A DNA stretch of 64,000 bases from Roseivirga sp. BDSF3-8 (GTDB lineage Bacteria > Bacteroidota > Bacteroidia > Cytophagales > Cyclobacteriaceae): the NCBI RefSeq assembly GCF_041449215.1, contig NZ_JBGNFV010000001.1, positions 186,001 through 250,000 on the forward strand, given 5' to 3'. The notes below the pieces were generated by a model. That model saw only the letters and a program-made list of their open reading frames with translations. It did no database searches and had not been told where the DNA came from. The translations under genes and the position numbers were made by a program. Shown here in pieces: positions 27,964 through 36,488 of this stretch. Every line of letters begins with the position of its first letter. Within the stretch, counting starts at the first letter, position 1.

Positions 27964-28066
27964 GCTACAGCCGCCCATACAGCCTAACTTAGCGCAGAAA
28001 TTAAGAATGAATTAGCCCAAAAGACCCTGTCAACAGGCTGTAAACAGGGTCCTTATGATGAGAGTT

Positions 28067-28543
28067 TTACTTTTTAATGAGATGCCCGTTATCCCTGAAG
28101 CTAAAGTAGGCGTCATTAGTCAGTATGATATGATCATATATACGCAGGCCCAGGTAAGCTGCTCCCATTTCCAGTGAGGTAGTGGTGATTATATCCTGCC
28201 GGCTGGGCGTTAATGATCCGGAAGGGTGATTATGAGCTAATACGATATACCTGGCCTTACACTGAATGGCGCCTGCAAATATCTGGATAGCATCGGCGGG
28301 GGTAGAACCGGAGTCCCCCTGCCCTATCAAAAGTGAGCCTATTACCCTTTTGCGCGTGTTGAGCATCAGGATTCTGAACTGTTCTACCAGGTTTATCAGT
28401 CCATCATCCCACGTGGCCCGGAGCACCTGATAAGCCGCATAGGGTGACTTTATGAGGGGCCGGTCTTTGGCCTTCACTTTTTGGGTATAAGTAACCTGAA
28501 TTTCAGTAACATGATTGACCTGGGGCAGGGTGGTTTTATACAT
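28067..28543 (-). CDS. RadC-like JAB/MPN-domain protein with intact motif
   Basis: A 158-residue short RadC protein. It contains LAHNHPSGSLTPSRQD, the canonical HxH...S..D metal-site arrangement, so this copy is likely a functional metal-binding MPN protein. The N-terminal helix-hairpin-helix domain of long RadC proteins is absent. The in vivo role of RadC is unclear; on conjugative elements it is a frequent passenger. Copy D of the repeated leader element lies about 65 bp upstream of its start. Confidence 0.85.
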   Translation of the reverse strand: MYKTTLPQVNHVTEIQVTYTQKVKAKDRPLIKSPYAAYQVLRATWDDGLINLVEQFRILMLNTRKRVIGSLLIGQGDSGSTPADAIQIFAGAIQCKARYIVLAHNHPSGSLTPSRQDIITTTSLEMGAAYLGLRIYDHIILTNDAYFSFRDNGHLIKK

Positions 28544-28607
28544 AATAGGTACGATTTTAGGGTTGAGAAGTTAATTATGAGTACCTCTACCGGTGAGGGG
28601 CAATCAA

Positions 28608-28676
28608 GGCCAAAAGGAAACGGAATAAATGAAGGCCATGCGGGCCGGGCGGTGTTTATGCCGTAGTCTTATGGCC
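28608..28676 (-). promoter_or_regulatory. Repeated leader element, copy D
   Basis: A GGCC-bounded 69-bp copy: left arm with AAAAGGAAACGGAATAAATGA, centre with GCGGGCCGGGC, right arm with TTTATGCCGTAGTCTTATGGCC-type sequence. It lies just upstream of the intact RadC-like gene. Confidence 0.72.
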
Positions 28677-28739
28677 GCTACAGCCGCCCGGCACCGGAAC
28701 TTAACGAGTGATTAACGACACACCCACCTGCTAAGGGTG

Positions 28740-28978
28740 GACTGGGAGGTATGTATAAAAATGAATACCCTGCGTTAGGGACAGAGCCACTGTGGAGCCC
28801 GTACCGGGTGGCGGGAAGCCGGCGACTGGCGAAGGCCCGGCCCGTAGGGAAACGCCCCCAATAGTACATTACCGAAGGATAGGAATAGCTTGATTTGCCT
28901 TAAATCCATTATATTTACCTGGAAATATACTTTCGCCGATGACAGAAGAGGTGCTCCCTGCGGAGGCCTCTTTTTTTT
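28740..28978 (+). ncRNA. Possible structured RNA with terminator
   Basis: Part of a ~590-bp region (28677-29264) without a convincing gene. It is GC-rich and full of short self-complementary stretches: CCCTGCGTTAGGG, GCCCGTACCGGGTGGC, GGCCCGGCCC and GGGAAACGCCC. It ends with a + strand terminator (AGAGG with CCTCT, 28947-28978, followed by eight T residues). The CTGCGTTAGGGA block is something I believe recurs between genes in Bacteroidota, but I cannot verify this. The rest of the region, up to the small protein gene at 29265, holds nothing I recognise. Confidence 0.35.
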
Positions 28979-29264
28979 GCTCGTACTACTATGCGGAAAA
29001 GTAAGGTAGGGCTTTGTTCCATTACTAAAAATGTATATTTTGCTTCTTATTCCAGGTGGGGTAAAACACCAGGGGAGCGGTAGCGGGCCGGCCCCACCCT
29101 CACAGACAGGAATAAATGTGTACCAGCTACTGCTAGCTGCTAATTTGGCAGAGGGCTCTGCCCCCCCTGTCCCGATCATCGTCTTACAAATGAAAACCGC
29201 CCGGGCACCGGGTCACAGGCATTGTATTGCCTTGTAAAAAAGGTAAAAAGAAGATAATTTGTAG

Positions 29265-29465
29265 ATGATGAAAGACTCCAATAATACATTAAATCACCTG
29301 AGTGAATATCGGTTAGATACCCCTGCTACCTCCAGTTTGATGGGTGGCTCCGGGGAAAGCAGTGGTAACACCGGCGGCCAGCCACCGGAATCGCCGGAAC
29401 CCCCGCCGATTTGGTACGATCCAAAGGGTACAAAAGGCAGTCAGATCAAATTGTCAAATGCCTGA
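29265..29465 (+). CDS. Small Gly-rich/PPPIW protein 1
   Basis: A 66-residue protein starting ATGATGAAA with a purine-rich AGGTAAAAAGAAG stretch upstream. The first half is a polar, leader-like segment; then come MGGSGESSGNTGG, a Pro/Glu stretch and EPPPIWYDP, ending in a basic tail. It is clearly related to the gene at 29641 (same ATGATG start, GGSG/SSG/TGG pattern and PPPIW). There is no Cys, signal peptide or known domain. The arrangement (leader, GG-like junction, short variable C-terminus) resembles RiPP precursors, but no modifying enzyme is nearby. Confidence 0.6.
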   Translation: MMKDSNNTLNHLSEYRLDTPATSSLMGGSGESSGNTGGQPPESPEPPPIWYDPKGTKGSQIKLSNA

Positions 29466-29640
29466 CGGGTAGTATTTTGGCTCCTTTCCCACATTTGTAA
29501 AAATTTCCTTGAGCCATACCACGCCCTAGGATTGAGACTTTCAATAGAAAGATAAAGCGCATTATTTGTCATATCTTACTGTTTAAACATCAAAATGGCC
29601 CTTATCGGCCCTTTTGAACATCTTTAAATCAACTATAGAT

Positions 29641-29838
29641 ATGATGAAAACAAGAAAAGAAACCTTTGACAGTTTCAGGCAATTTAGTCTGAAAGAGGAG
29701 TATTTGAACATGCTATATGGTGGGTCAGGTGGCTCATCAGGTGGAACAGGTGGTGGTTCATCGGAAACTGAAGACCCACCACCAATTTGGATTGACGATA
29801 ATACCAGTGCTAGCATGAGCACTCCTATTACAGGATAA
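29641..29838 (+). CDS. Small Gly-rich/PPPIW protein 2
   Basis: A 65-residue paralogue of the gene at 29265. Its leader-like part FRQFSLKEEYLNMLY precedes GGSGGSSGGTGGG and EDPPPIWIDD, then a Ser/Thr-rich tail. The ATG at 29641 was chosen over 29614 because it reproduces the MMK start of the paralogue. The stop codon is only 5 bp before the TPR lipoprotein gene, so the two are probably co-transcribed. No function can be given. Confidence 0.65.
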   Translation: MMKTRKETFDSFRQFSLKEEYLNMLYGGSGGSSGGTGGGSSETEDPPPIWIDDNTSASMSTPITG

Positions 29839-29843
29839 AACAC

Positions 29844-31451
29844 ATGAAAAAACTAATACCAGTTATTTTATTCAGTCTGATTACATTAGGCTGTACGAAA
29901 GACAATTTGGAGGAAGAGCTACCCAGCTCTTCCCCTCAAAATGAATACATAATAGTAGACCAACTATTAGCTAAGGCAAAAAAGGAGTTCGACAAAGATC
30001 CTGATAAAGCTCTGGAGCTTACTTATGCTGCTCTTGAGCAAGCAGAAGGCACTTTTTATCTTAAGGGAGAGCAAAAAAGCCACAACGTATTGCATTGGCT
30101 TTACCTGAATAAATTTGAAAATTACGATAAAGCAGGCAACCATCATGAAGAATATCAGCGAGTAACTCAAGAACTAAAAGAAACTAAAGACTTAGCCCTA
30201 CTCAATTATAAAAAAGGATATACCCTATTCAAAAGTCAAAATCTTGCTGAGGCAGTCCCCTACCTTTTTGAAGCAAGGGATTTATACCTTGCACAGGGAG
30301 ATTTACAGAAGGAAGCGTATTCACTATATGCCATTTCAAAAATATTTGAAAGAGTGGGCAAGTATGAAGATGGGCTATACTATCTCAATAAATCTTCTTT
30401 TGATGTATTAGACGATCGTTTTTTATGGACTGTCTATCAACTGCAGGGAAAGCTTTATCTGGAAGCCGGTGAGCTTAGTGAATCTTTAGGTAGCTATAAA
30501 AAGTCTTTTGAAATCGTCTCCTCCCTCGACCTTCCTTCAAAGGAACTAAAAGTTTTGAATGACCTGGCTCGGGTAAGTATAATGCTTGATAAAACAGACC
30601 TTGCTGACGGCTTTATTGAACAAGGGATTTCACTAGCAAAAAGTCTTGATGACCAATCTTCACTTTGCCTTTTCTATTTAAAAAAAGGATACAGGTATCA
30701 AAAAACCGGAAACTTTAGTGATGCAATAACATGGAATCAGAAGGCTAAATCTGTTTCAATAGATTTAGATAATGAGGAATACCAGGCAATGGCCTACCTT
30801 GCTCTATCCCATTGCTTTTATGAAGTTGGACAAATCGAAAAAGCACTCCAAAGTGCCTATATGGGACTTGATATCAGTCCGGAAAACAGCTCAGAAACGA
30901 GAAAAAACCTGTTAAACAATTACAGCTTATATAGTAAAGAGACGGGGGATTTCACCACATATTTTGAATATCAAAATATGTTGAAGGATATTGAGATAGA
31001 AGAACTTAAGCACAGCGAATACGCTGACGTACACAAAGCCGAGCTTGCGTATAAAGACAAGCTCGATGCCCGCGACCATGAGGCCTATATCCAGTCCATC
31101 CAAAAAGAGATAGCCACAGATGAGCGGCAAGGCAGGTTTTACCTGATGGGCCTGGGCGGGGTTATCCTCATTATCATCATAGCGATAGCCATATACAGGC
31201 CTTACAAATTCTTCATGAGCAGTGCCGCGCGCGTGGTTCATATCATGGAAGACCTGCAGGTATCCTTCAGAAAGCGCCTGGCTGGTCAGGGGCCTGTTTT
31301 CCCCCATAACCCACCCAGCATAAAGCGTCCGGTGCCGCCGGATGAGCGCGACCTGCATAACCTCTGGAAGTTTGGTCGCCGTGCCGACCGCGGCAAAAAG
31401 GGAAATGATGATGAGGGCACGGGTGACGACCCCACCACAGATAAAGACTAA
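29844..31451 (+). CDS. TPR lipoprotein with a C-terminal membrane helix
   Basis: A 535-residue protein. The N-terminus is a lipoprotein signal with lipobox ITLGC (Cys near residue 18). About residues 30-400 contain repeated TPR-like helical hairpins, such as YKKGYTLFKSQNLAEAVPYL and LKKGYRYQKTGNFSDAITWN. A strong membrane segment (GLGGVILIIIIAIAI) is near residues 433-450, then a basic, Pro-rich cytoplasmic tail ends in Asp/Thr-rich sequence. The topology is that of the periplasmic TPR sensor part of Bacteroidota TPR histidine kinases, without the kinase. The next gene, 15 bp downstream, encodes a kinase-like cytoplasmic domain, so the sensor may be split. Confidence 0.85.
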   Translation: MKKLIPVILFSLITLGCTKDNLEEELPSSSPQNEYIIVDQLLAKAKKEFDKDPDKALELTYAALEQAEGTFYLKGEQKSHNVLHWLYLNKFENYDKAGNHHEEYQRVTQELKETKDLALLNYKKGYTLFKSQNLAEAVPYLFEARDLYLAQGDLQKEAYSLYAISKIFERVGKYEDGLYYLNKSSFDVLDDRFLWTVYQLQGKLYLEAGELSESLGSYKKSFEIVSSLDLPSKELKVLNDLARVSIMLDKTDLADGFIEQGISLAKSLDDQSSLCLFYLKKGYRYQKTGNFSDAITWNQKAKSVSIDLDNEEYQAMAYLALSHCFYEVGQIEKALQSAYMGLDISPENSSETRKNLLNNYSLYSKETGDFTTYFEYQNMLKDIEIEELKHSEYADVHKAELAYKDKLDARDHEAYIQSIQKEIATDERQGRFYLMGLGGVILIIIIAIAIYRPYKFFMSSAARVVHIMEDLQVSFRKRLAGQGPVFPHNPPSIKRPVPPDERDLHNLWKFGRRADRGKKGNDDEGTGDDPTTDKD

Positions 31452-31466
31452 CGAACAAAGATAACC

Positions 31467-32315
31467 ATGAGCATAGCGGGTGAAAACATCCTGACTTTTT
31501 CCATGATAGCCGTCCTGCTGTTGGGCGGTGGGGTATTTATCTACTACATGGTGCACATCAGGCGCATGATGATTTTCTGCCACCACCGGATCAACAAGAG
31601 CCTGGCCACCATGGAGACCGTGCACCTGGCATATGAGCAGGCCTATGTGGAGCAGCAGCTAAGCACGGGCCGTATGCGCAACCGTAATGAGCTCGGCCAG
31701 CTGGTGGAGCAGCGCCTGATCCGTCGCTACGGTGACCTGATGATGCTCATGGGCGACCTGTTTACCCGGATGGAGGATCACGAGCCGGCAACGCTACAGT
31801 ACTTTGAAGACCTTATCGGTGAAATAGACCGCGGGGGAAAGATAAGCCGCCTGCTGAAGGTATGCCTGACCAGTAATACCCTGAAAGACTTTGGCCTCTA
31901 TGGCGCCCTGCGGGTACATTGCGTGTCTATGATGGAAAGTGACTTTGAGGGGCTGACGCTGACGTGCAACGATGAGGGATACCGCCTGCCCCAGGCACTG
32001 GAGGAGGAGCTTATGATTACCTACCTGCTGCTGTTTATCTATTACACGTTTGACAGGGTACCCCATCTGGTTGGCATGGAACTACACTACGATGAGAGCC
32101 ACGTGACGTTTACCATGGTGGATGATGACCCCGATGCCCCTAACGGCCTGGAGTTAAGCCAGGCTAACGTAATCCACTGGCCCGGGGCCCTTCGGCATGC
32201 GGCTGCCTTTGCGGAGCTATACCATGGCTATGCCGAAGCGGATACCACCTATACGGATGGCCTCCGCTTTACCCTCCATATCCCCTACCAGACTCCGCGG
32301 GTGCTGGGTCAGTAA
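31467..32315 (+). CDS. Membrane-anchored degenerate sensor-kinase-like protein
   Basis: A 282-residue protein with one N-terminal membrane helix (about residues 10-32) followed by a helical segment and an alpha/beta region. The layout, helical pair then a C-terminal domain ending in a strand (LRFTLHIPY), resembles DHp plus HATPase of sensor kinases, for example GLELSQANVIHWPGALRHAAAFAELYHG. However, no clear phospho-acceptor H-box, N-box or G-box is seen, so the kinase relationship is inferred and it is probably inactive. It follows the TPR lipoprotein by 15 bp and overlaps the convergent paralogue by 7 bp. Confidence 0.6.
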   Translation: MSIAGENILTFSMIAVLLLGGGVFIYYMVHIRRMMIFCHHRINKSLATMETVHLAYEQAYVEQQLSTGRMRNRNELGQLVEQRLIRRYGDLMMLMGDLFTRMEDHEPATLQYFEDLIGEIDRGGKISRLLKVCLTSNTLKDFGLYGALRVHCVSMMESDFEGLTLTCNDEGYRLPQALEEELMITYLLLFIYYTFDRVPHLVGMELHYDESHVTFTMVDDDPDAPNGLELSQANVIHWPGALRHAAAFAELYHGYAEADTTYTDGLRFTLHIPYQTPRVLGQ

Positions 32316-33028
32316 GCCGGTCGGGCAAATTGCAGTACGAATCGCAGGTTGCCTTTCCGGCGATGCCACTCCCACTGTGCCTCCAGGAGGTTTTTATAGA
32401 TGAGGCACATGACCTCTGAGCTGTCAAAGCCCTCCCGGGTATGGTCCAGATGCCTGTCCAGGTCCAACGATGAGTCGGTGGCTATCTCGACCAGTATCCG
32501 GCGATCTTTCTTATACAGGGTTATATGGCACCACGAAGCATTTCCCTGGCATATGAGGTCATCTGACAATAAAGCCAGCAAGCCGTAGAGGTAGGTTAGC
32601 TTTTCCGGAGGCAGGTAAAGTTGCATTTCTGCGTCAGCGGTCATATCCAGGCTAGCGCGTTCCGCTACCTTATCCTTACACAGGCGGTCCAGGGCCCCCA
32701 TCAGCCCCTCTTCCAGCGTGGGGGGCAGAAAGCGGGTTTTCAGGTCTGCTTCCGCGTCTTTTATATCCTGCAGGGTGATTTCCCCAAATCGTACGTTGGG
32801 CAGGTTCTGCTGATCCACCAGTTGTATGGCCTCATGTAGCGTATGGTGGTAGGCCTGTGCTTCAAGCTGCATAAACCTGACGGCCAGTTTAAGCAGGTCG
32901 GCCTTGCGGTATCCGCCTGTGTAGCGGTGAGCGTCGGTGAGGACTTTAAGACGGTAGGCCAGAAAGATGGTGGCAGCCACGAAAAGGACCAGTGCTGCAC
33001 AGAACAGCACGACATATAGGGTTGACAT
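32309..33028 (-). CDS. Membrane-anchored degenerate sensor-kinase-like protein, convergent
   Basis: A 239-residue protein with the same plan as its convergent neighbour: one N-terminal membrane helix (about residues 5-26), a helical middle, and a domain with YLYGLLALLSDDLICQG, then RRILVEIATDS and ending LRFVLQFARPAY. Similar spacing suggests a common origin with the protein at 31467, but sequence identity is low. No ATP-binding G-box motifs are visible. It shares its 7-bp stop-codon overlap with the + strand gene and lies 49 bp downstream of the repressor-like gene. Confidence 0.6.
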   Translation of the reverse strand: MSTLYVVLFCAALVLFVAATIFLAYRLKVLTDAHRYTGGYRKADLLKLAVRFMQLEAQAYHHTLHEAIQLVDQQNLPNVRFGEITLQDIKDAEADLKTRFLPPTLEEGLMGALDRLCKDKVAERASLDMTADAEMQLYLPPEKLTYLYGLLALLSDDLICQGNASWCHITLYKKDRRILVEIATDSSLDLDRHLDHTREGFDSSEVMCLIYKNLLEAQWEWHRRKGNLRFVLQFARPAY

Positions 33029-33077
33029 AAATAAGCAAACAGGTAAATGAAAAAAGGAACAACAAGGTGGCCAGTGG

Positions 33078-33812
33078 CTACCACCTTTGCCTTTCCTGCT
33101 GCTCCCAGGGGGCCAGGCCCCGTGGGTTGCCTATAGAGCCTACAATGCTCCTGAGAGGCTCCCATACCTGCTGAATATTCTTTTTGGGCATTTTATCATC
33201 TATCCAGTGTACGTACCGCTCACTACCGGAGGTTATTTCCTGCTCTATGCGCCTGGTGCTCAGACGCCCTTCAGCAATGACCAGGTAGTCTATCCCTCGC
33301 CTGAGAGCGGATAAGGCAATGCTACGGCAGATTACGATATCCTCTGCCTGCCATGGCGGGGTATCTTTGCCCAGCACGAAACCGATGAGCGGCTCTTTTC
33401 CCGCCGCCAGGCCGGGCAGGGGAAAGCGGTCAAACTCGGCCACCAGTTTCTGTTCAGGTGTTTTCACCAGCCTTCCGGCCTCATCATAGCGTACCAAAAA
33501 ATAGGTGGCCACCCCCTGCGGCGATGGCATAGTAGCAGGTTCGGTACGAAATGCCTTCCGGAAAGAAGCCTCCCGGCTGACCTCCTCGGCAGGATCCGGT
33601 TCGTAGAGCCAGTTAAGGTCTATGCCCTTCTGGTGGAGGTAAGCCATATAATCATGGGGCACGAGCTTATCCCGCTGCCCGTTTTCGATAAAGCTGATGT
33701 CGCGCTGTGCGCGGCTAAGGTCAGCGGCCAGTTGTCTCTGGGTAAGGCCTATTAACTTTCGGGCGAGCTTGGCCTTATTAAAAAATTCCGATCCGGTAGG
33801 TTTGTCTGACAT
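33078..33812 (-). CDS. XRE-family repressor, phage C-type
   Basis: About 244 residues. An N-terminal helix-turn-helix of the XRE/Cro type is visible (KLIGLTQRQLAADLSRAQRDISFIENG split over the recognition helices), followed by a C-terminal beta-rich domain with PGLAAGKEPLIGFVLG and DIVICRSI, resembling S24/LexA-like repressor C-terminal domains. A catalytic Ser/Lys pair is not certain. The start at 33812 (MSDKPTG) was chosen over 33854 because the family domain begins right after it. It probably controls element genes; AT-rich DNA upstream is a plausible operator region. Confidence 0.75.
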   Translation of the reverse strand: MSDKPTGSEFFNKAKLARKLIGLTQRQLAADLSRAQRDISFIENGQRDKLVPHDYMAYLHQKGIDLNWLYEPDPAEEVSREASFRKAFRTEPATMPSPQGVATYFLVRYDEAGRLVKTPEQKLVAEFDRFPLPGLAAGKEPLIGFVLGKDTPPWQAEDIVICRSIALSALRRGIDYLVIAEGRLSTRRIEQEITSGSERYVHWIDDKMPKKNIQQVWEPLRSIVGSIGNPRGLAPWEQQERQRW

Positions 33813-33945
33813 ATTGAAAGCCTTTTGGGTTGAAATACGAGACAATATAGCCAAATTGATTTAAAAATATACTTTTTAGGAATCTATATTGTTTAAAATA
33901 TGATAGGTACGACCCATCCGGCCTGTACCTATCGTGCATCTGCCT

Positions 33946-34404
33946 TTAAAAGGACTCAGGTTTCAGGTTTTTGCCATACACATAGGCGTATTGGGGAAGG
34001 ATGATGGAGGCATTATTCCAAATTACCTCCATGTCCTGGCTGATGTATTCAACAAGTTTTCTAAGTAAGGCCGTGTCCTGGCCGGGCATGGTGATTCCGG
34101 CGGCCTGTGTGGGGATTTCCAACAGCATGTCAGAATAAGAGAACAAGGCGATTTGCATTCCCAGCTTCAGGGTGATAGAAGCCATGGTGAGTTTAAAAAG
34201 GTCTTCTTCCTTTTGCGATTCCAGCACCTTACCGGTTTCATCGATTGTGAGGTAATCAAGTCTGAGCCTTTTGATGAGCTCATGACCTATCCAATGAGGG
34301 GCGGGGTCCATCATTCTCTCGCTGGCTTCCTTATGACAGGCTTTATCATTGACCAGTCCGGACAAATCGAATTTGGATACCGTGAATATTTTTGAAGTTG
34401 CCAT
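33946..34404 (-). CDS. Hypothetical protein under the repeated leader element
   Basis: About 152 residues beginning MATSKIF; the frame extends to 34428. I do not recognise it. It appears soluble and mixed alpha/beta. Its interest is positional: copy E of the repeated 68-70 bp element lies directly upstream, as for the three RadC-like genes, implying shared control. Confidence 0.6.
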   Translation of the reverse strand: MATSKIFTVSKFDLSGLVNDKACHKEASERMMDPAPHWIGHELIKRLRLDYLTIDETGKVLESQKEEDLFKLTMASITLKLGMQIALFSYSDMLLEIPTQAAGITMPGQDTALLRKLVEYISQDMEVIWNNASIILPQYAYVYGKNLKPESF

Positions 34405-34464
34405 AACATTGATAGTTAAGTGAAACAATTATTATGGCGGTATTCCAGCCCCTTTAGCGCCCAA

Positions 34465-34534
34465 GGCCAAAAGGAAACGGAATAAAAGAATGGGATGCGG
34501 GCCGGCCTTGTGTTTATGCCGTAGTCTTATGGCC
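34465..34534 (-). promoter_or_regulatory. Repeated leader element, copy E
   Basis: A 70-bp copy bounded by GGCC, with AAAAGGAAACGGAATAAAAGA on the left and TTTATGCCGTAGTCTTATGGCC-type sequence on the right, and GCGGGCCGGCC in the centre. It sits about 60 bp upstream of the 152-residue protein's start. Confidence 0.72.
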
Positions 34535-34608
34535 GCCACGAAGAAAAAGGGGCTAACTTGCGGTAATTATTGTCACCTCTTTATTCGCCCCTATATCATT
34601 ATGAAAGC

Positions 34609-35151
34609 TTAATCTTTCGGGGGCTTCGGGGCTTTTACCCATTTCCCTTCCACTTTCTCAAAGTAGCCTTTACGGTTCATGTCCTTACTCCACCGGGGCT
34701 TTGAAAGGAAGGCAAAAGGGGTTTCATCAGTAATTTCCACGGTATAGGAAAAGGTGAGCCTGTCCTGCTTGTCATTCATTTCAAACGCATTTATTTCTTT
34801 GAGTGTCAGGGTGGCGGCGATGACTTCCACCCGGTTGGGGTTGGCCTGGTCAGTGGAGTGAATGAATTTTTCTCCCTCCGGCGTAAAAGTGATCAGGGGC
34901 TTGCCTGCCTCGGCCATGGTTAGCTTTTTTCTGATGGTCACATAGCCTTGCTCCTCCAGCCCGGCGTCCATGAGTTTTTTGGCGTTGCGCGGATCGGTAA
35001 GGTAAAGCGAATGCAGGATAGGGCGTGGATAATTATAGGCCTCACTGATAAGGGTATGAAAGTCGGTGGCCTTTTCTTCTGCACCGGACTGGCAACCGGC
35101 CAGCAGGCAGATAAGGAGACAGGAAAGGCTGAGGTTAAGGAATCGAAACAT
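34609..35151 (-). CDS. Hypothetical lipoprotein
   Basis: A 180-residue protein with a typical lipoprotein signal peptide ending in LLAGCQ (Cys about residue 20). The mature part is soluble and beta-rich. No family was recognised. It would be anchored in the outer or inner membrane facing the periplasm. Confidence 0.75.
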   Translation of the reverse strand: MFRFLNLSLSCLLICLLAGCQSGAEEKATDFHTLISEAYNYPRPILHSLYLTDPRNAKKLMDAGLEEQGYVTIRKKLTMAEAGKPLITFTPEGEKFIHSTDQANPNRVEVIAATLTLKEINAFEMNDKQDRLTFSYTVEITDETPFAFLSKPRWSKDMNRKGYFEKVEGKWVKAPKPPKD

Positions 35152-35352
35152 AGGTATAGGTCTTTTAGGGGGTTAATTGATTTCAGGGTGTACAGGTCAG
35201 CGCTGCGTCAGGAAGAGTTTTCTCCGTGTCCCTGCCGGTAATTGCGCTGAAGCTGCTTTAATTGTCAACGGACAAATATAGCATGATTAGAGAATATTTT
35301 TATTCTTTTTTAGAATATAAAGTAAAACCGGGGCCTGAGCCCCGGAAAATTT

Positions 35353-36414
35353 TCAATTGTTAAGAAGTTCCAGCGTACCAAACCGTTCAAAAGTTTGACA
35401 AAGCTGGAAGGCACGCTGCAGCTTGTTACGGCCGGTACCCTCGGTTATGGAGGTAAACCGCGCTTCGTCGTCTTTGTAATTGGCTACATTCTGGTAATAA
35501 CCGCTGACGGCATTATAGGCCCCGTAAAGGGTGCCTTTGGTGGTGTTTAGCAATTGGGTAGGATGGCTAAAGGCGTACTCAATGGCTTTATCACAGCGGT
35601 TTTTGGTCACGGTGCTCAGCTCCTCCAGGTTATTCTGCTGTATATGGCGTACGGCTGTATTGTCCGGGGCCAGGGCCATACGGACCAGCTTTTTTACCTG
35701 CTCATCGGTGATGCGTACCTTCGCCCAGTGGTTCAAAAGCCCATCAAGTTCACTGGTAAAGCGGTTGGTGAGCCCCAGCAGGGTGCGGGCCTCACTGAGG
35801 CGCCCGGCTGCACTGGCGGTGTGGCGTATACTTATACAGTTAGACTTATTACGCATAGCTGCATTTAAGGTATTATTACATACCACCCGAACGGGCGTAA
35901 AGCAAGCCATAATGCTACCGGACCCGTCGTGGCTGGTGGTAAATAGCAGGTATTTAGTAATCACGTCGTCGCTGTTGCCTATACGGATATAGTCGGGCAG
36001 CTTTGCCGTAATAAAGATGCGCTCGCCCTTGCCCAGTGCCCCGGCGGTTTCATACAGTATGCCCTCCCCTTCTACAATCGAATCGAAAAACGCAAAGGCG
36101 TCACGGTTTTGGACGACCTCGTATTTGCTTCCTACAATACCCAGCACCTGATCTGTATCGGTACGAACAGTGGCCTGGTAGCCGGGCACCTGCACTTCGG
36201 GAATGGAGCTACCCTCCTCACAAGCCGCTGAGGCTGTGTTCAGGGTAAATAAGGGGCGCTTGGCTACCTCATAATCAAGGCCGGCGTATTTAATGGCTTC
36301 GGAGCTGGTTGGGTACTGGTCTACGACCTGCCCCAGGCCATGCCAGGCCATTTGTTTTACGCTCATAAAGCTGTGCTGTCCGCTAAGGGTGTTTAAGTGG
36401 ATTTTATGTGCCAT
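35353..36414 (-). CDS. DUF932 (phage/plasmid-like) protein
   Basis: A 353-residue protein of the DUF932 family, common on Bacteroidota plasmids and conjugative elements. Family features include the N-terminal AWHGLGQVV, the middle DQVLGIVGSKYEVVQN and the LLFTTSHDGSGS / FTPVRVVCNNTLNAAM blocks. The biochemical role is unknown. A large inverted repeat lies upstream (36489-36600). Confidence 0.88.
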   Translation of the reverse strand: MAHKIHLNTLSGQHSFMSVKQMAWHGLGQVVDQYPTSSEAIKYAGLDYEVAKRPLFTLNTASAACEEGSSIPEVQVPGYQATVRTDTDQVLGIVGSKYEVVQNRDAFAFFDSIVEGEGILYETAGALGKGERIFITAKLPDYIRIGNSDDVITKYLLFTTSHDGSGSIMACFTPVRVVCNNTLNAAMRNKSNCISIRHTASAAGRLSEARTLLGLTNRFTSELDGLLNHWAKVRITDEQVKKLVRMALAPDNTAVRHIQQNNLEELSTVTKNRCDKAIEYAFSHPTQLLNTTKGTLYGAYNAVSGYYQNVANYKDDEARFTSITEGTGRNKLQRAFQLCQTFERFGTLELLNN

Positions 36415-36488
36415 GATTTCAATGGATTAAGGGTTAATAAAAAATTGAAATGCATGGCTTCGCCCCTTTTTTCTTAGCCCGCTATCAT

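Noticed and set aside
28775-29179. 134-residue minus-strand frame in the gene-free region
   Set aside because: Low-complexity, Pro- and Ser-rich composition, no ribosome site, and it runs opposite a terminator; not supported.
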